Assembly (NCBI RefSeq): GCF_034479615.1
Contig: NZ_CP140255.1
Span: 3,038,001-3,102,000, forward strand
Source of the DNA: Vreelandella neptunia
Lineage (GTDB): Bacteria; Pseudomonadota; Gammaproteobacteria; Pseudomonadales; Halomonadaceae
Direction: 5' to 3'
DNA: 64,000 nt
The notes under the pieces were generated by a model. It saw only the letters and a program-made list of their open reading frames with translations. It was not told the origin of the DNA and did no database searches. A program made the translations under genes and the position numbers. Positions 25,642 through 34,324 of the stretch are shown here, in pieces; the stretch's first letter is position 1; each line of letters starts with the position of its first letter.

Positions 25642-27534
25642 CTACTGTGGATTGGGGCCGTTGCCGTCGATATCAAGGCCCAGGAAGCCACCAGACTGGC
25701 GCTGCCACAGGCTGGCATAAATGCCGTTGCGTGCAAGCAGCTCTTGATGCGTGCCACTTTCCACCATGCGCCCTTCATCCACCACAATTAACCGGTCGAG
25801 CATGGCAATGGTCGACAGCCGATGCGCGATGGCAATCACCGTTTTGCCTTCCATCAGCGTATCCAGCTGCTCTTGAATGGCGGCCTCCACTTCCGAGTCC
25901 AGCGCCGAGGTGGCCTCGTCCAGAACCAAAATAGGGGCATTTTTGAGCAGCACCCGGGCGATCGCGATCCGCTGGCGCTGCCCGCCGGAAAGCTTCACAC
26001 CGCGCTCGCCCACATGGGCATCTAGGCCGTGACGCCCTGTCGGGTCGACCAGATCATTGATAAAGGTGTCCGCATGGGCGCGGCACACCGCGTTCCAAAC
26101 GTCTTCGTCACTGGCATGGGGGCTGCCGTAGCGGATATTGTCACGCAGCGAGCGGTGCAGCAGCGAGGTGTCCTGGGTGACCATGCCAATCTGGTGGCGC
26201 AAAGAGGTTTGGGTCACCTCGGCAATATTTTGCCCATCGATCAAAATCTGCCCACCTTGCAAGTCATAAAAACGCAGCAGCAGATTGGCCAAAGTGGATT
26301 TGCCCGCTCCGGAACGGCCTATCAGACCGATTTTCTCGCCGGGCTTTATGGTCAGGCTTAGCCCATCAAAGACGTTTTTACTCTCCCCTTTCGCCTGGGC
26401 GTATTGAAAGCGCAGCGCGTCAAACACAATTTCGCCATGGGGAACCTGAAGCGCTTTAGCATTGGGCGCATCGTTGATCGTGGGCTTCTGAGCGATGGTG
26501 TTCATGCCATCCTGAACCGTGCCGATATTTTCAAATAGGCCGGCGACTTCCCACAATATCCAGTCAGACATAAAACGGATACGCATCACCAGCGCGATGG
26601 CAATCGCCAAAACGCCCAGAGAAATCGCCTCCGTGTACCAGGCGCTGATTGCCATGGCCGCAGTGCCCACCAACAGCGCCGTGTTGAGCAGCGTCAACCC
26701 CACGCTCATGATCGTCACCAGCCGCATTTGGCGGTGAACCGTGACCATAAAGCCTTCCATAGCGTCTTTGGCATAGCGCTGCTCGCGCTCGGTATCGGCA
26801 AACAGCTTGATGGTCTGGATATTGCTGTAGCTGTCCACCACGCGTCCAGTCATCTGGGCGCGGGCGTCCGCCTGGGCCATGGAGACATCACGCAGCCGCG
26901 GTACAAAGTAGCGCATGATCGCCAGGTAGCCCACCAGCCACAGCCCCAGTGGGATCAGTAGCAACAGATCCGCCCGTCCCAGCAGGTAGGCCGCGCCAGT
27001 GAAATAGACGATGGCGTAGACCAATAGATCCATCACCTTGGTGACGGTCTCGCGGATCGCCAGCGCCGTTTGCATCACCTTTTGCGACACCCGCCCGGCA
27101 AATTCGTCCTGATAAAAGGCCAGGCTCTGGCTAAGCATATGGCGGTGGGATAGCCAGCGGCCAATCATCGGGTAGTTACCAAAAATACTCTGATGGGTGA
27201 CCAGTGACTGCATCAGCACTAGTAGCGGCAAACCGATCAGCAGCAATAGCCCCAGGCCAGCAAGCCACAGGCCGTTTTCAGTCCAAAAGCCTGCACGTTC
27301 AACGTTGCCCAGCCAATCGACCAGTTGCCCCATGTAGCTAAAGAAAACCACTTCAGCCGCCGAGACCAGCGCCGTGAACAGCGTCATTAGCAGCAACAGT
27401 GGTAGCATCGGACGGGAAAAGTGGACAATAAACGGCATTAAGCCCTTAGGCGGCGTTTTAACCTCGCCTTCCGGGTAAGGGTTAACTCGCGTTTCGAAGT
27501 AGCGAAATAGCGGCTGTAAAACACGCGATAGCAT
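25642..27534 (-). CDS. ABC exporter (fused permease and ATPase)
   Basis: A 630-aa type IV (ABCB-like) half-transporter. Six membrane helices occupy about residues 35-345, with an N-terminal extension of 30 residues. The ATPase follows: Walker A GLIGRSGAGKSTLANLLLRF, the signature KLSGGQRQRIAIARVLLK, Walker B ILVLDEATSALDSEVEAAIQ and the switch His in IAIAHRLSTI. It works as a homo- or heterodimer exporting lipid, peptide or drug. No partner half-transporter lies next to it. The substrate is not predictable. Confidence 0.9.
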   Translation of the reverse strand: MLSRVLQPLFRYFETRVNPYPEGEVKTPPKGLMPFIVHFSRPMLPLLLLMTLFTALVSAAEVVFFSYMGQLVDWLGNVERAGFWTENGLWLAGLGLLLLIGLPLLVLMQSLVTHQSIFGNYPMIGRWLSHRHMLSQSLAFYQDEFAGRVSQKVMQTALAIRETVTKVMDLLVYAIVYFTGAAYLLGRADLLLLIPLGLWLVGYLAIMRYFVPRLRDVSMAQADARAQMTGRVVDSYSNIQTIKLFADTEREQRYAKDAMEGFMVTVHRQMRLVTIMSVGLTLLNTALLVGTAAMAISAWYTEAISLGVLAIAIALVMRIRFMSDWILWEVAGLFENIGTVQDGMNTIAQKPTINDAPNAKALQVPHGEIVFDALRFQYAQAKGESKNVFDGLSLTIKPGEKIGLIGRSGAGKSTLANLLLRFYDLQGGQILIDGQNIAEVTQTSLRHQIGMVTQDTSLLHRSLRDNIRYGSPHASDEDVWNAVCRAHADTFINDLVDPTGRHGLDAHVGERGVKLSGGQRQRIAIARVLLKNAPILVLDEATSALDSEVEAAIQEQLDTLMEGKTVIAIAHRLSTIAMLDRLIVVDEGRMVESGTHQELLARNGIYASLWQRQSGGFLGLDIDGNGPNPQ

Positions 27535-27614
27535 GAGGCTTCCTTACGTGACTAGCGGTGGTGTGACTGGAATTGGTGTGACAGACGTTAACTTATTTAT
27601 GTATCAGTTTGATT

Positions 27615-28655
27615 TTAAGAAGTGGCGTGGCGCAGCAGCCAGCGCGCCCAAAAAGGCGCAATGATCATCAGCGTGACCATGCGCAGCAGGTGGTGAAAGG
27701 CAACAAACACCGGGTCGATATTGAGCGCGACGGCTAGAATAGCCATTTCGCCAATGCCCCCAGGTGCCAGCGCCAGCAGCGCCACATCGCGCCCCACCCC
27801 TAGCAATTGGTGAATCAACTCGGCAAATAGTGCCAGTACCAGTAATGCTAACAGCGTCGCCACGCCAGACTGCCATAAATAGCGTCCAAAAAGCTTTCGC
27901 GTCATGCCCTGAAAGCGCGAACCAATGGCACTACCCAGCACCCACAGCATCAGGTTCATCCCCCACTCCGGGAGAGCGAGACTGGCAATATCAACACCGG
28001 ATAATAGAGCAGCGACTAGCAGTGGTGCCAGCAGTGCAGGGCTGGGAATTCGCAGCCAGCGTCCTAGCGGCAACAGCAGCGGGATCATCAGAAGCATCCA
28101 GCCGTGTTCAAAACTGCTATGAACAGGACCGATGCCCTCGCCTCCGCCCTCATAGGCCCAAAATAGCGGCGGCAAAAAAAGAATCACTAAAATGATGCGC
28201 AGCGATTGCGCGACCGCAATGCGTTGGGGGTCGCCGCCGCACTTTTCGCCCAGCAGAATCATCGCCGTCATCGCGCCAGGCGAGGCGCCAAACCAGGCAC
28301 TCACCGGATCAAACCCGCAGCGTCGATACCAGGCAGCGGCTACGGCGGTGGAAACGGCTACTCCCAGCAGCAAGAGAGCAGCGGAAACCGGCCAATCCAG
28401 TACGCGATGAGCCAGCTGCGGCGTCACTTGGCTACCCAACACCAGCCCCATAACGGCTAGAAATACGTTACGCAGTGGCTCAGGCACTTCGACCTTCACA
28501 CCTTGTGAAGAGACCACGAGGTTAGCAATTAGAGGGCCAAGCATCCACGCAAGAGGCAGACCAGACAGTTGAAACAGCGTACCGCCAACGGCGCCAACGG
28601 TTAGTGATATTGTCAGCGCTTTTGCGCTCCCCGCATTCAACACGACGCCCTTCAC
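27615..28655 (-). CDS. AbrB-family membrane protein
   Basis: A 346-aa integral membrane protein with about nine to ten helices in two similar halves. LTVGAVGGTLFQLSGLPLAW with MLGPLIANL opens the first, and APGGIGEMAILAVALNIDPV the second. This is the AbrB/ammonia-monooxygenase-like family (DUF4444-free, AbrB duplication type), whose transport function is not established. The start is GTG with GGGAG upstream. It is separate from the riboflavin unit that follows on the other strand. Confidence 0.82.
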   Translation of the reverse strand: MKGVVLNAGSAKALTISLTVGAVGGTLFQLSGLPLAWMLGPLIANLVVSSQGVKVEVPEPLRNVFLAVMGLVLGSQVTPQLAHRVLDWPVSAALLLLGVAVSTAVAAAWYRRCGFDPVSAWFGASPGAMTAMILLGEKCGGDPQRIAVAQSLRIILVILFLPPLFWAYEGGGEGIGPVHSSFEHGWMLLMIPLLLPLGRWLRIPSPALLAPLLVAALLSGVDIASLALPEWGMNLMLWVLGSAIGSRFQGMTRKLFGRYLWQSGVATLLALLVLALFAELIHQLLGVGRDVALLALAPGGIGEMAILAVALNIDPVFVAFHHLLRMVTLMIIAPFWARWLLRHATS

Positions 28656-28778
28656 ATCGACTCCCTATATCTCACCAGTTAGCCCCACTGAGATAATAAT
28701 TAACCTGCTAAGAGCATCGTAGTCTACCACTGGATCAGCAACTTGGGCTTTAGGGCGGCAGAGGCGGGCCGATCCTAT

Positions 28779-28805
28779 TGTTGGGAGCGGCTTTTAGCTG
28801 TGATC
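28779..28805. repeat. possible REP remnant
   Basis: TTGTTGGGAGCGGCTTTTAG at 28779-28798 resembles the GTGGGAGCGGCTTTAGC repeats common between genes in pseudomonads and halomonads. It is a single copy without the matching inverted half, so it may be chance. Confidence 0.3.
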
Positions 28806-28859
28806 CTGAATTAACTTTTCTTGTCATGCTAACGGTATCCGTTAGTCCTCCAGCAAGCG

Positions 28860-28865
28860 TATAAT
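28860..28865 (+). promoter_or_regulatory. -10 element for the FMN-riboswitch transcript
   Basis: A perfect TATAAT sits 22 bp upstream of the first riboswitch base. No good -35 hexamer is seen at 16-18 bp spacing (ATCCGT is the nearest). The position fits a transcript that begins just before the aptamer. Confidence 0.5.
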
Positions 28866-28887
28866 ACCCACCGCCAGTAATGGCGAA

Positions 28888-29050
28888 CTTTCTCAGGGCG
28901 GGGTGTAAGTCCCCACCGGTGGTAATGCCATATCTTAATAGATGCGGACAAGCCCACGAGCGCTCAACCAGAGGTGTCACCTAACGGTTGAGGACAGCAG
29001 ATTCGGTGAGATTCCGAAGCCGACGGTCATAGTCCGGATAAAAGAGAAGG
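28888..29050 (+). ncRNA. FMN riboswitch (RFN element)
   Basis: The sequence carries the canonical RFN blocks in order: CTTTCTCAGGGCGGGGTG, then CCCCACCGGTGGTAA, GCCCACGAGCG, GGTTGAGGACAGCAGA, TTCGGTGAGATTCCGAAGCC, GACGGTCATAGTCCGGAT and AGAGAAGG. The closing P1 stem pairs CTTTCTC at 28888-28894 with GAGAAGG at 29044-29050. FMN binding normally shuts off the downstream riboflavin gene. The 100 bp that follow contain TCATGCCCTGGTTCTGGTAA and CCCCTTAGG near the ribH start, and probably form the ribosome-site sequestering platform. Confidence 0.97.
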
Positions 29051-29150
29051 TTTCCTAGTGATATTACCCGTAGCGTTCCAACGCATGCGGGTGCTGTGCT
29101 ATTGGATGCCTCATGCCCTGGTTCTGGTAACCAATCCCCTTAGGATGACC

Positions 29151-29627
29151 ATGAATCAGACCCAACTTTCTTCATTCCCTCGCGTTGCCTTTATCGAAGC
29201 GTCTTGGCATCACGATATTGTTGTCCAAGCCAGAGAAGCATTTATTGCTCAGCTTGCCAGCGAGCATGGCTTTTCCGCTGATCAAATAGAAACATTCCAA
29301 GTTGCGGGGGCTTATGAAGTGCCTCTTCAAGCTAAGTTGCTAGCCAAAACAGGTCGTTACAGCGCCATTGTGGGTGCGGGCTTTGTTATTGATGGAGGCA
29401 TCTATCGCCACGACTTCGTTGCTCAAGCAGTGGTTGAGGGCATGATGCAGGTGCAACTGGAAACAGAAATTCCCATACTTTCTGTCGTGCTGACGCCGCA
29501 TCATTTCCATGAACACAGCACACACCATGATTTTTTCTATGACCATTTCCGTGCCAAAGGCAAGGAAGCGGCTACAGCGTTGGTAATGACTTTGGAAAAC
29601 CATCAAAGGATTCAAGGGCTAAGATAA
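29151..29627 (+). CDS. ribH: 6,7-dimethyl-8-ribityllumazine synthase, RibH2 type
   Basis: A 158-aa lumazine synthase. VAFIEASWHHDIVVQAREAF contains the aromatic residue that stacks on the pyrimidine, FQVAGAYEVPLQAKLLAKTG the ribityl-phosphate site, GAGFVIDGGIYRHDFVAQAV the catalytic His, and SVVLTPHHFHEH the RibH2 hallmark. It condenses the 5-amino-ribitylaminouracil with dihydroxybutanone phosphate. I start at the ATG at 29151, with TTAGG seven bases upstream; longer starts would read into the riboswitch platform. The gene stands alone under the FMN riboswitch, so a second copy (RibH1) probably exists elsewhere. Confidence 0.95.
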   Translation: MNQTQLSSFPRVAFIEASWHHDIVVQAREAFIAQLASEHGFSADQIETFQVAGAYEVPLQAKLLAKTGRYSAIVGAGFVIDGGIYRHDFVAQAVVEGMMQVQLETEIPILSVVLTPHHFHEHSTHHDFFYDHFRAKGKEAATALVMTLENHQRIQGLR

Positions 29628-29654
29628 ACCACTGCCACAGCTGTGGAGATACTT

Positions 29655-29689
29655 AGGTAGCGGGCAATCTGAATGTTAGCTCGCTACCT
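29655..29689 (+). terminator. hairpin after ribH
   Basis: AGGTAGCG at 29655-29662 pairs with CGCTACCT at 29682-29689, and one more GC pair forms inside. It is followed by GAGTCAATTTAT. It lies between convergent ribH and the GntR gene and may serve ribH. Confidence 0.5.
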
Positions 29690-29770
29690 GAGTCAATTTA
29701 TAGACGGTTGACGCTTAAGAACCCCCTGATTAAATAGCCGTTTAGGCTCTTTGCTGCTAAGTAGTAGCAC

Positions 29771-30490
29771 TTACTCGGCAAAAAGACTTGAATCCTCAGC
29801 TTTGGGAAAGCTGCGCATCGTCTGCTGGTTCCATGTTTCAAAGTGATCATGCATAGCTTGACGCGCGAGCTCCCTGTCACGGGTTTTAACTGCTGCGACA
29901 ATAGCAATATGCGTCTCGTTAGTTTTCTTTTGTGCCTCTTTAGACTGCCGGGCCAAAATCCTGCGCTGGTGAAGCACCTTTTTCAGTACCGATGATAACC
30001 CTTGGAAAATAATCAATATGGCAGGGTTTTTAGCCATAATGGCCAACAGTTCATGGAATTCATAATCCGCCTGAATCCCTTCAAGAACATCGGATGACGT
30101 CACGATTTTTTCGCAAAGCAACTCAAGCCTTTTCAGCTCATGAGGCTGATGATTGACAGCTGCCGCCTGTACGATCTCTTTTTCAAACATCTCTCTAGCC
30201 GTTTCAAGATGGTCGACGGAGATGTAGTTGAGCTTAAGCGCCAGCTCAAAATAGAGCTGGATAAAAACAGGCTCGGGCATCTTAAGAAAAGTACCACTCC
30301 CCTGCTTGCGTTCGATGAAGCCAAGACTTTGCAATAAAGAAAGGACGTTCCTAACCGACGAGCGATGCATATCAAAATGCTCACACAGCGCTCTTTCGGC
30401 CGGAAGCTTTAACCGGCCATCTTTAGACAGTTCGGAGACCGACACAAACTCCTTAAGTCTATCCAAAAGATTCGGATCGATCTGACTCAT
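29771..30490 (-). CDS. GntR-family regulator, FCD subfamily
   Basis: A 239-aa repressor. The N-terminal winged helix includes LPAERALCEHFDMHRSSVRN and LLQSLGFIERKQGSGTFLKM. The all-helical FCD sensor has the metal/ligand residues in place: ADYEFHELL (Asp, His), ETHIAIVAA (His) and AMHDHF (His). It typically binds a sugar acid or other carboxylate. I choose the ATG at 30488-30490, with GGA upstream, over an in-frame TTG. It is the last gene after the split-transketolase operon, separated by a hairpin. The palindromes CAAATGGTTGACCATTTG and AAATGGTCAACCATTT upstream of that operon fit the TGGT-ACCA operators of FCD regulators. Confidence 0.88.
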   Translation of the reverse strand: MSQIDPNLLDRLKEFVSVSELSKDGRLKLPAERALCEHFDMHRSSVRNVLSLLQSLGFIERKQGSGTFLKMPEPVFIQLYFELALKLNYISVDHLETAREMFEKEIVQAAAVNHQPHELKRLELLCEKIVTSSDVLEGIQADYEFHELLAIMAKNPAILIIFQGLSSVLKKVLHQRRILARQSKEAQKKTNETHIAIVAAVKTRDRELARQAMHDHFETWNQQTMRSFPKAEDSSLFAE

Positions 30491-30508
30491 AACATCATCC
30501 AAACGCCA

Positions 30509-30536
30509 CCCCTATACCGTTTCGTAAGTATAGGGG
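30509..30536 (-). terminator. hairpin between the SDR and GntR genes
   Basis: CCCCTATAC at 30509-30517 and GTATAGGGG at 30528-30536 form a perfect 9-bp stem with a 10-base loop. It lies between the operon's last enzyme gene and its regulator on the same strand. No strong T run follows, so it may be a partial terminator or an mRNA-stabilising hairpin. Confidence 0.5.
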
Positions 30537-30549
30537 CAGCTTAGCATAA

Positions 30550-31302
30550 TCAATGAATGTGCATACCGCCGTTAACATCCAGGGTGGCCCCTGTAATGTA
30601 GCTGGACAGATCACTCGCCAAAAACAGGAAGGCCTTGGCTACATCCTCGGGAGTGCCCATTCGTGCCAGCGGAATGCCTTCTAAAATCTTGGCTTTCATC
30701 TGGTCGTCAAGCTTGCCAGCGGTGATGTCTGTAGCAATTAACCCCGGCGTGACGGAGTTAATGCGAATGCCAAAAGCACCAAGCTCTCTTGCCATGGCCT
30801 TGCCCAGCCCCAACATGCCTGCCTTGGCGGCACTGTAATGCGGCCCCCCAAAAATACCGCCTCCCCTCTGCGCGGAAACCGAAGAGGTGTTAATAATCGA
30901 GCCTGACCTTGCCGCTTTCATATGTGGTACGACAGCCTGCGACATATAGAGCATGCCACGGAGGTTAACATCCAGGATGCGATCATAGTCTTCTGGCAAA
31001 ATCTCTTCGAACTTTACCGGCTGAGTAATACCAGCGTTATTTATGAGCACATCAATGCGACCAAATTTATCCATGGCGGCCTTCGCTAAATTGAAGCAAT
31101 CATCACGGCTCACTACGTTTCCAACCACTATTAGTGAGCGCTCAGGGTCAAACTCACTGCGCACTTTCTCGCAGGCTTGCTCATTGATATCGGAAATGAC
31201 GACTGAAGCTCCGTGCTCATAGAAGAGCTTGGCTGTTCTTAAGCCGATGCCTTTTTCACCTGCGGCGCCCGTGACGATACATACTTTGTCTTTAAGTAAC
31301 AT
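30550..31302 (-). CDS. SDR-family oxidoreductase (FabG-like)
   Basis: A 250-aa classical SDR. CIVTGAAGEKGIGLRTAKLF is a slightly expanded TGxxxGxG loop, VLINNAGITQPVKFEEILPE the NNAG strand, and INTSSVSAQ with YSAAKAGMLGLGKAMARELG the Ser-Tyr-Lys catalytic set. ISDINEQACEKV, with Asp after strand two, favours NAD. The enzyme probably oxidises or reduces a sugar, polyol or 3-oxo acid in the pathway encoded by the operon. The gene lies 12 bp downstream of the TIM-barrel gene, with AAAAGGAAAA as ribosome site. Confidence 0.9.
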   Translation of the reverse strand: MLLKDKVCIVTGAAGEKGIGLRTAKLFYEHGASVVISDINEQACEKVRSEFDPERSLIVVGNVVSRDDCFNLAKAAMDKFGRIDVLINNAGITQPVKFEEILPEDYDRILDVNLRGMLYMSQAVVPHMKAARSGSIINTSSVSAQRGGGIFGGPHYSAAKAGMLGLGKAMARELGAFGIRINSVTPGLIATDITAGKLDDQMKAKILEGIPLARMGTPEDVAKAFLFLASDLSSYITGATLDVNGGMHIH

Positions 31303-31314
31303 AGCGTTTTCCTT

Positions 31315-32166
31315 TTATTGGTTTGTAGTAAGTTGTTTGTGGAGTGATGACAGCTCCATAAGAGAGCAGGAAATGCGCGACTCGATGACATCGAGTGGCA
31401 GAGGTTGCTCATCACGCCAAGGTTGGGCATTGGCATCGCGATGCAGGCGGAATGGAAGCTCGAGTGAAAACGGCTTATTCTGGCGAAGGAGCTCCAACGC
31501 CAGCGCAGTGTCATTCACATCTCCTGCTCCCAATGGGACGAAATCGATGCCGCCCTCACGGCGCGCACAGGGTTTAAGATGAAAATGATCGGCAATATTC
31601 ATTGCCGCACGTGCATCTTCAAGCGGTTCTCGGGTTGGGCGGTGGGCTAACAGGTTGCCGATATCGTAATTAATACCGAAGGCCTGGGAGTCCAGTCGCT
31701 CAAGCAAGCGCGGCGCGTCACTGGCGTGGTCGAGTAAATTGGGAACACCATTACCGGGATTCTCAAGCAGAATGCGCAGACCATAATTTTCAGCAATCGC
31801 AGCCAGGGTATCGGCCTGTGCAAAGAAAGTTTCTGCGCGCTCGCGCGTAGCGGCGTTAGTAATTACGCAGGAGGCCCCTAAAGACGAAGCAAAACGACAG
31901 CGTGCTTCAAGCCTGGCGGCTGCGTTTTCAATGCCCAAATCAATATGGCCGGAAAAATAGCGGCACTGCTGACCATGGCGCTGCATTTCACTTTTTAGCT
32001 CGCCAGCGAAAGCCTCAGTAAAGTCACTGTCAGTAAAGGCCTCCACATAGCCATCGATAAAGGCAAACTCCACGTTCCTTACGCCACATTGCGCTAGCGA
32101 TGGCAAAATCACATCGAACCCATAGCCGTCGTAAGCCGCGGTGCTGACAGATATAAAACTGGGCAT
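31315..32166 (-). CDS. TIM-barrel sugar isomerase/epimerase (AP endonuclease 2 fold)
   Basis: A 283-aa protein of the xylose-isomerase-like TIM-barrel superfamily. Metal ligands are visible: Glu in ILLENPGNGVPNLLDHASD, Asp in INYDIGNLLAHRP, His in ADHFHLKP and Glu in FSLELPFRLHRD. These enzymes isomerise or epimerise ketoses, 3-keto sugars or hydroxypyruvate-type acids. It sits between the hydroxyisobutyrate-type dehydrogenase and the SDR, so it likely interconverts an intermediate between two redox steps. The precise substrate is not readable; OtnI/hydroxypyruvate isomerase relatives are possible. Confidence 0.85.
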   Translation of the reverse strand: MPSFISVSTAAYDGYGFDVILPSLAQCGVRNVEFAFIDGYVEAFTDSDFTEAFAGELKSEMQRHGQQCRYFSGHIDLGIENAAARLEARCRFASSLGASCVITNAATRERAETFFAQADTLAAIAENYGLRILLENPGNGVPNLLDHASDAPRLLERLDSQAFGINYDIGNLLAHRPTREPLEDARAAMNIADHFHLKPCARREGGIDFVPLGAGDVNDTALALELLRQNKPFSLELPFRLHRDANAQPWRDEQPLPLDVIESRISCSLMELSSLHKQLTTNQ

Positions 32167-32175
32167 TGTGTCCCC

Positions 32176-33057
32176 TTAGGCAGTTCCGTTGAGTAATCGA
32201 TAAGTGCGAATCAGTTGGCTGTCATCTAACTTGCCTTCTCCTCGCTCAGCGCTGGATATAAATAGCTGACGCGCGGTTTCAGCCAATGGCGTAAACGCCT
32301 TGGAGGCCTTGGCTGAGTCGCAGACAATGCCCATGTCTTTGCAGAAGATATCGATCACACTGGTAATATCACTGGGCTCGGCGATCATCCGAGGGCCACG
32401 ATCATTCAGCATCCAGCTGGAAGCTGATGAGCCCTGTAAAAGCGTTAGTATTGTTGAGGCATCAATACCGCTCTTCTCTGCCAGTGCCAACGCTTCTGCA
32501 GCGGCGGCAATGTGCACACCGCATAGCAGTTGATTAACCGCCTTCATCGACGCGCCCTGCCCCGGCCGTTCCCCAGCTTCAAATACAACTTTGCTCAACA
32601 CTTCAAATGCTTGACGGCATTTCGACAAAGCGTCTTGGGTGCCCGCTGCCATAATCGTGAGTTCACCCGCCTCGGCGCCTACCACCCCGCCTGACACCGG
32701 GGCATCGATGAAGTGAAGGTCAGGCCTAATCGCCGTGACTTCTTGTGAGATAGCCGCCGCATCGTCCGGAGCAATGGTCGACATTTGGACAACACAAGCA
32801 CCTTGTCCAAGCGCTTCAAGACTGTTGGTACCAAACATCACAGAACGCACCTGATCAGCATTCACCACCATGATAAAAAGTGCTTCGCAATGAGCCAGAT
32901 ATCGAGACTTTTCATCGAGTGAAACCCTCCTGTCGTTAAAGGCTGTCTCCGTTTGTTCAACGACATCCATGCCCATCACCTGAAAACCACCTTCTTTCAA
33001 CTGGATTGCCATAGGCCATCCCATGGCACCCAGCCCTGCAAATGCGATAGTTTGCAT
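32176..33057 (-). CDS. beta-hydroxyacid dehydrogenase (3-hydroxyisobutyrate/L-threonate type)
   Basis: A 293-aa two-domain dehydrogenase. IAFAGLGAMGWPMAIQLKEG is the GxGxMGxxM cofactor loop, FIDAPVSGGVVGAEAGELTI the substrate-binding DxPVSGG motif, and GQGASMKAVNQLLCGVHIAA contains the catalytic Lys. The C-terminal all-helical domain follows. The family includes 3-hydroxyisobutyrate, tartronate semialdehyde and L-threonate dehydrogenases; the GQGASMKAVNQLL context resembles the LtnD branch from memory. The start is the ATG at 33055-33057, preceded by GAGGTGG. It lies 7 bp after the TRAP permease gene. Confidence 0.9.
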   Translation of the reverse strand: MQTIAFAGLGAMGWPMAIQLKEGGFQVMGMDVVEQTETAFNDRRVSLDEKSRYLAHCEALFIMVVNADQVRSVMFGTNSLEALGQGACVVQMSTIAPDDAAAISQEVTAIRPDLHFIDAPVSGGVVGAEAGELTIMAAGTQDALSKCRQAFEVLSKVVFEAGERPGQGASMKAVNQLLCGVHIAAAAEALALAEKSGIDASTILTLLQGSSASSWMLNDRGPRMIAEPSDITSVIDIFCKDMGIVCDSAKASKAFTPLAETARQLFISSAERGEGKLDDSQLIRTYRLLNGTA

Positions 33058-33064
33058 AACCACC

Positions 33065-34324
33065 TCAGTAAATAATCAGAGCTGGCACGTAGGACACCAG
33101 CAGCAACACGACAATGGCCACCAAATAGAAAGGCCCCAGCTCCTTTACCACGGCGCCAATACGTTCACGGGCAATAGCAGAAGAGACAAACAGAGTGGTA
33201 CCGATGGGGGGCGTGAACAGACCAATGCTGAGGTTCACGCACATGATGATGCCAAGCTGCACCAGATCTAGCCCAATCGCGTTGGCGATGGAGACCAGCG
33301 TTGGCCCTAACAGCAAGATGGCAGCGGGCAAATCGAGGAACATGCCGATAAACAGCATCAGCAAGTTGATCGCCAAAATGATCAAAATAGGGTGTTTTAG
33401 ATACTCGACAGCCCATTGAGCGACGGCCTGCGGGACACCGCCTGACGTCAGAATATAAGCAATGATGTTGGCCGCCGCGATGATGAGCATCACAATGCCA
33501 GTGGTAATCACTGTGTTTGTCAGCGCACTCATGACGCGTTCAGCCGTCAGATCCCGATAAATAACCGAACTGACCACCAGCGCATAGGCAACGGCAATGA
33601 CACTTACCTCAGTGGGTGTGGCAATCCCCGCACGCAGTAGCACAACGATAAATACCGGCATCAACAACGCTGGCAAAGCGGTGAACAGCGTGTTTCTTAT
33701 TTCAGCGCCAGTGTACTTGAGCGTAAGACGTGGGAACCCGCGTCGTCTGCCAATGAGATTGCAGGCCAGCATCATGCCCCCCGCAAGCATTAACGCTGGA
33801 ATTACAGCGGCAATAAACAGTGATGCAATAGAGGTGTTAGAGACAGTAGCAAACAAAATGAGCGGGATAGAAGGCGGCATCAAGCCAGCAATCACAGAGG
33901 AGGCGGAGGTAACGGCAGCACCGAAAGCGCCAGGATAACCCTCTCTCTTTTGCCAAGGGATAAGCATGGAACCCAGTGCGGACGCTTCTGCTACCGAAGA
34001 CCCCGAGACCCCTCCAAATACAGTGGAGCCCACCACGGTGACCTGGCCGAGCCCGCCGTGATATTTACCCACTAACATGGAGGCTAAACCCACTAACTTC
34101 TGTCCTAGTTTGCCAGACATCATCAGCCCACCAGAAAGTATAAAGAAGGGTATCGCCAGCAGCGGGAAACTTTGTGTGGGCTGAAAAATCTTCATAACCG
34201 CCATACTGGATGGCATAGGGCCAAAAACGGATAGCGCCGCCCAACCGCTTATAACCAACGAGTAACCAACAGGCATCGCCATTAATAGAAACAGGACAAA
34301 GCCAATGAGCATCTGGGCCGTCAT
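33065..34324 (-). CDS. dctM: TRAP transporter large permease (DctM)
   Basis: A 419-aa membrane protein with about 11-12 helices. ALSVFGPMPSSMAVMKIFQP followed by FPLLAIPFFILSGGLM, AEASALGSMLIPWQKREGYP and GLMPPSIPLILFATVSNTSI are DctM signatures. It is the sodium-coupled translocation subunit, working with DctQ and the periplasmic DctP to import a carboxylate-bearing solute. It overlaps dctQ by 4 bp (ATGA). The C-terminus LYLVAIVVLLLVSYVPALII is complete. Confidence 0.95.
   Translation of the reverse strand: MTAQMLIGFVLFLLMAMPVGYSLVISGWAALSVFGPMPSSMAVMKIFQPTQSFPLLAIPFFILSGGLMMSGKLGQKLVGLASMLVGKYHGGLGQVTVVGSTVFGGVSGSSVAEASALGSMLIPWQKREGYPGAFGAAVTSASSVIAGLMPPSIPLILFATVSNTSIASLFIAAVIPALMLAGGMMLACNLIGRRRGFPRLTLKYTGAEIRNTLFTALPALLMPVFIVVLLRAGIATPTEVSVIAVAYALVVSSVIYRDLTAERVMSALTNTVITTGIVMLIIAAANIIAYILTSGGVPQAVAQWAVEYLKHPILIILAINLLMLFIGMFLDLPAAILLLGPTLVSIANAIGLDLVQLGIIMCVNLSIGLFTPPIGTTLFVSSAIARERIGAVVKELGPFYLVAIVVLLLVSYVPALIIY

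Noticed and set aside
29058..29150. upstream start extending ribH by 31 residues
   Set aside because: It would translate the riboswitch expression platform; lumazine synthases start at the position chosen.
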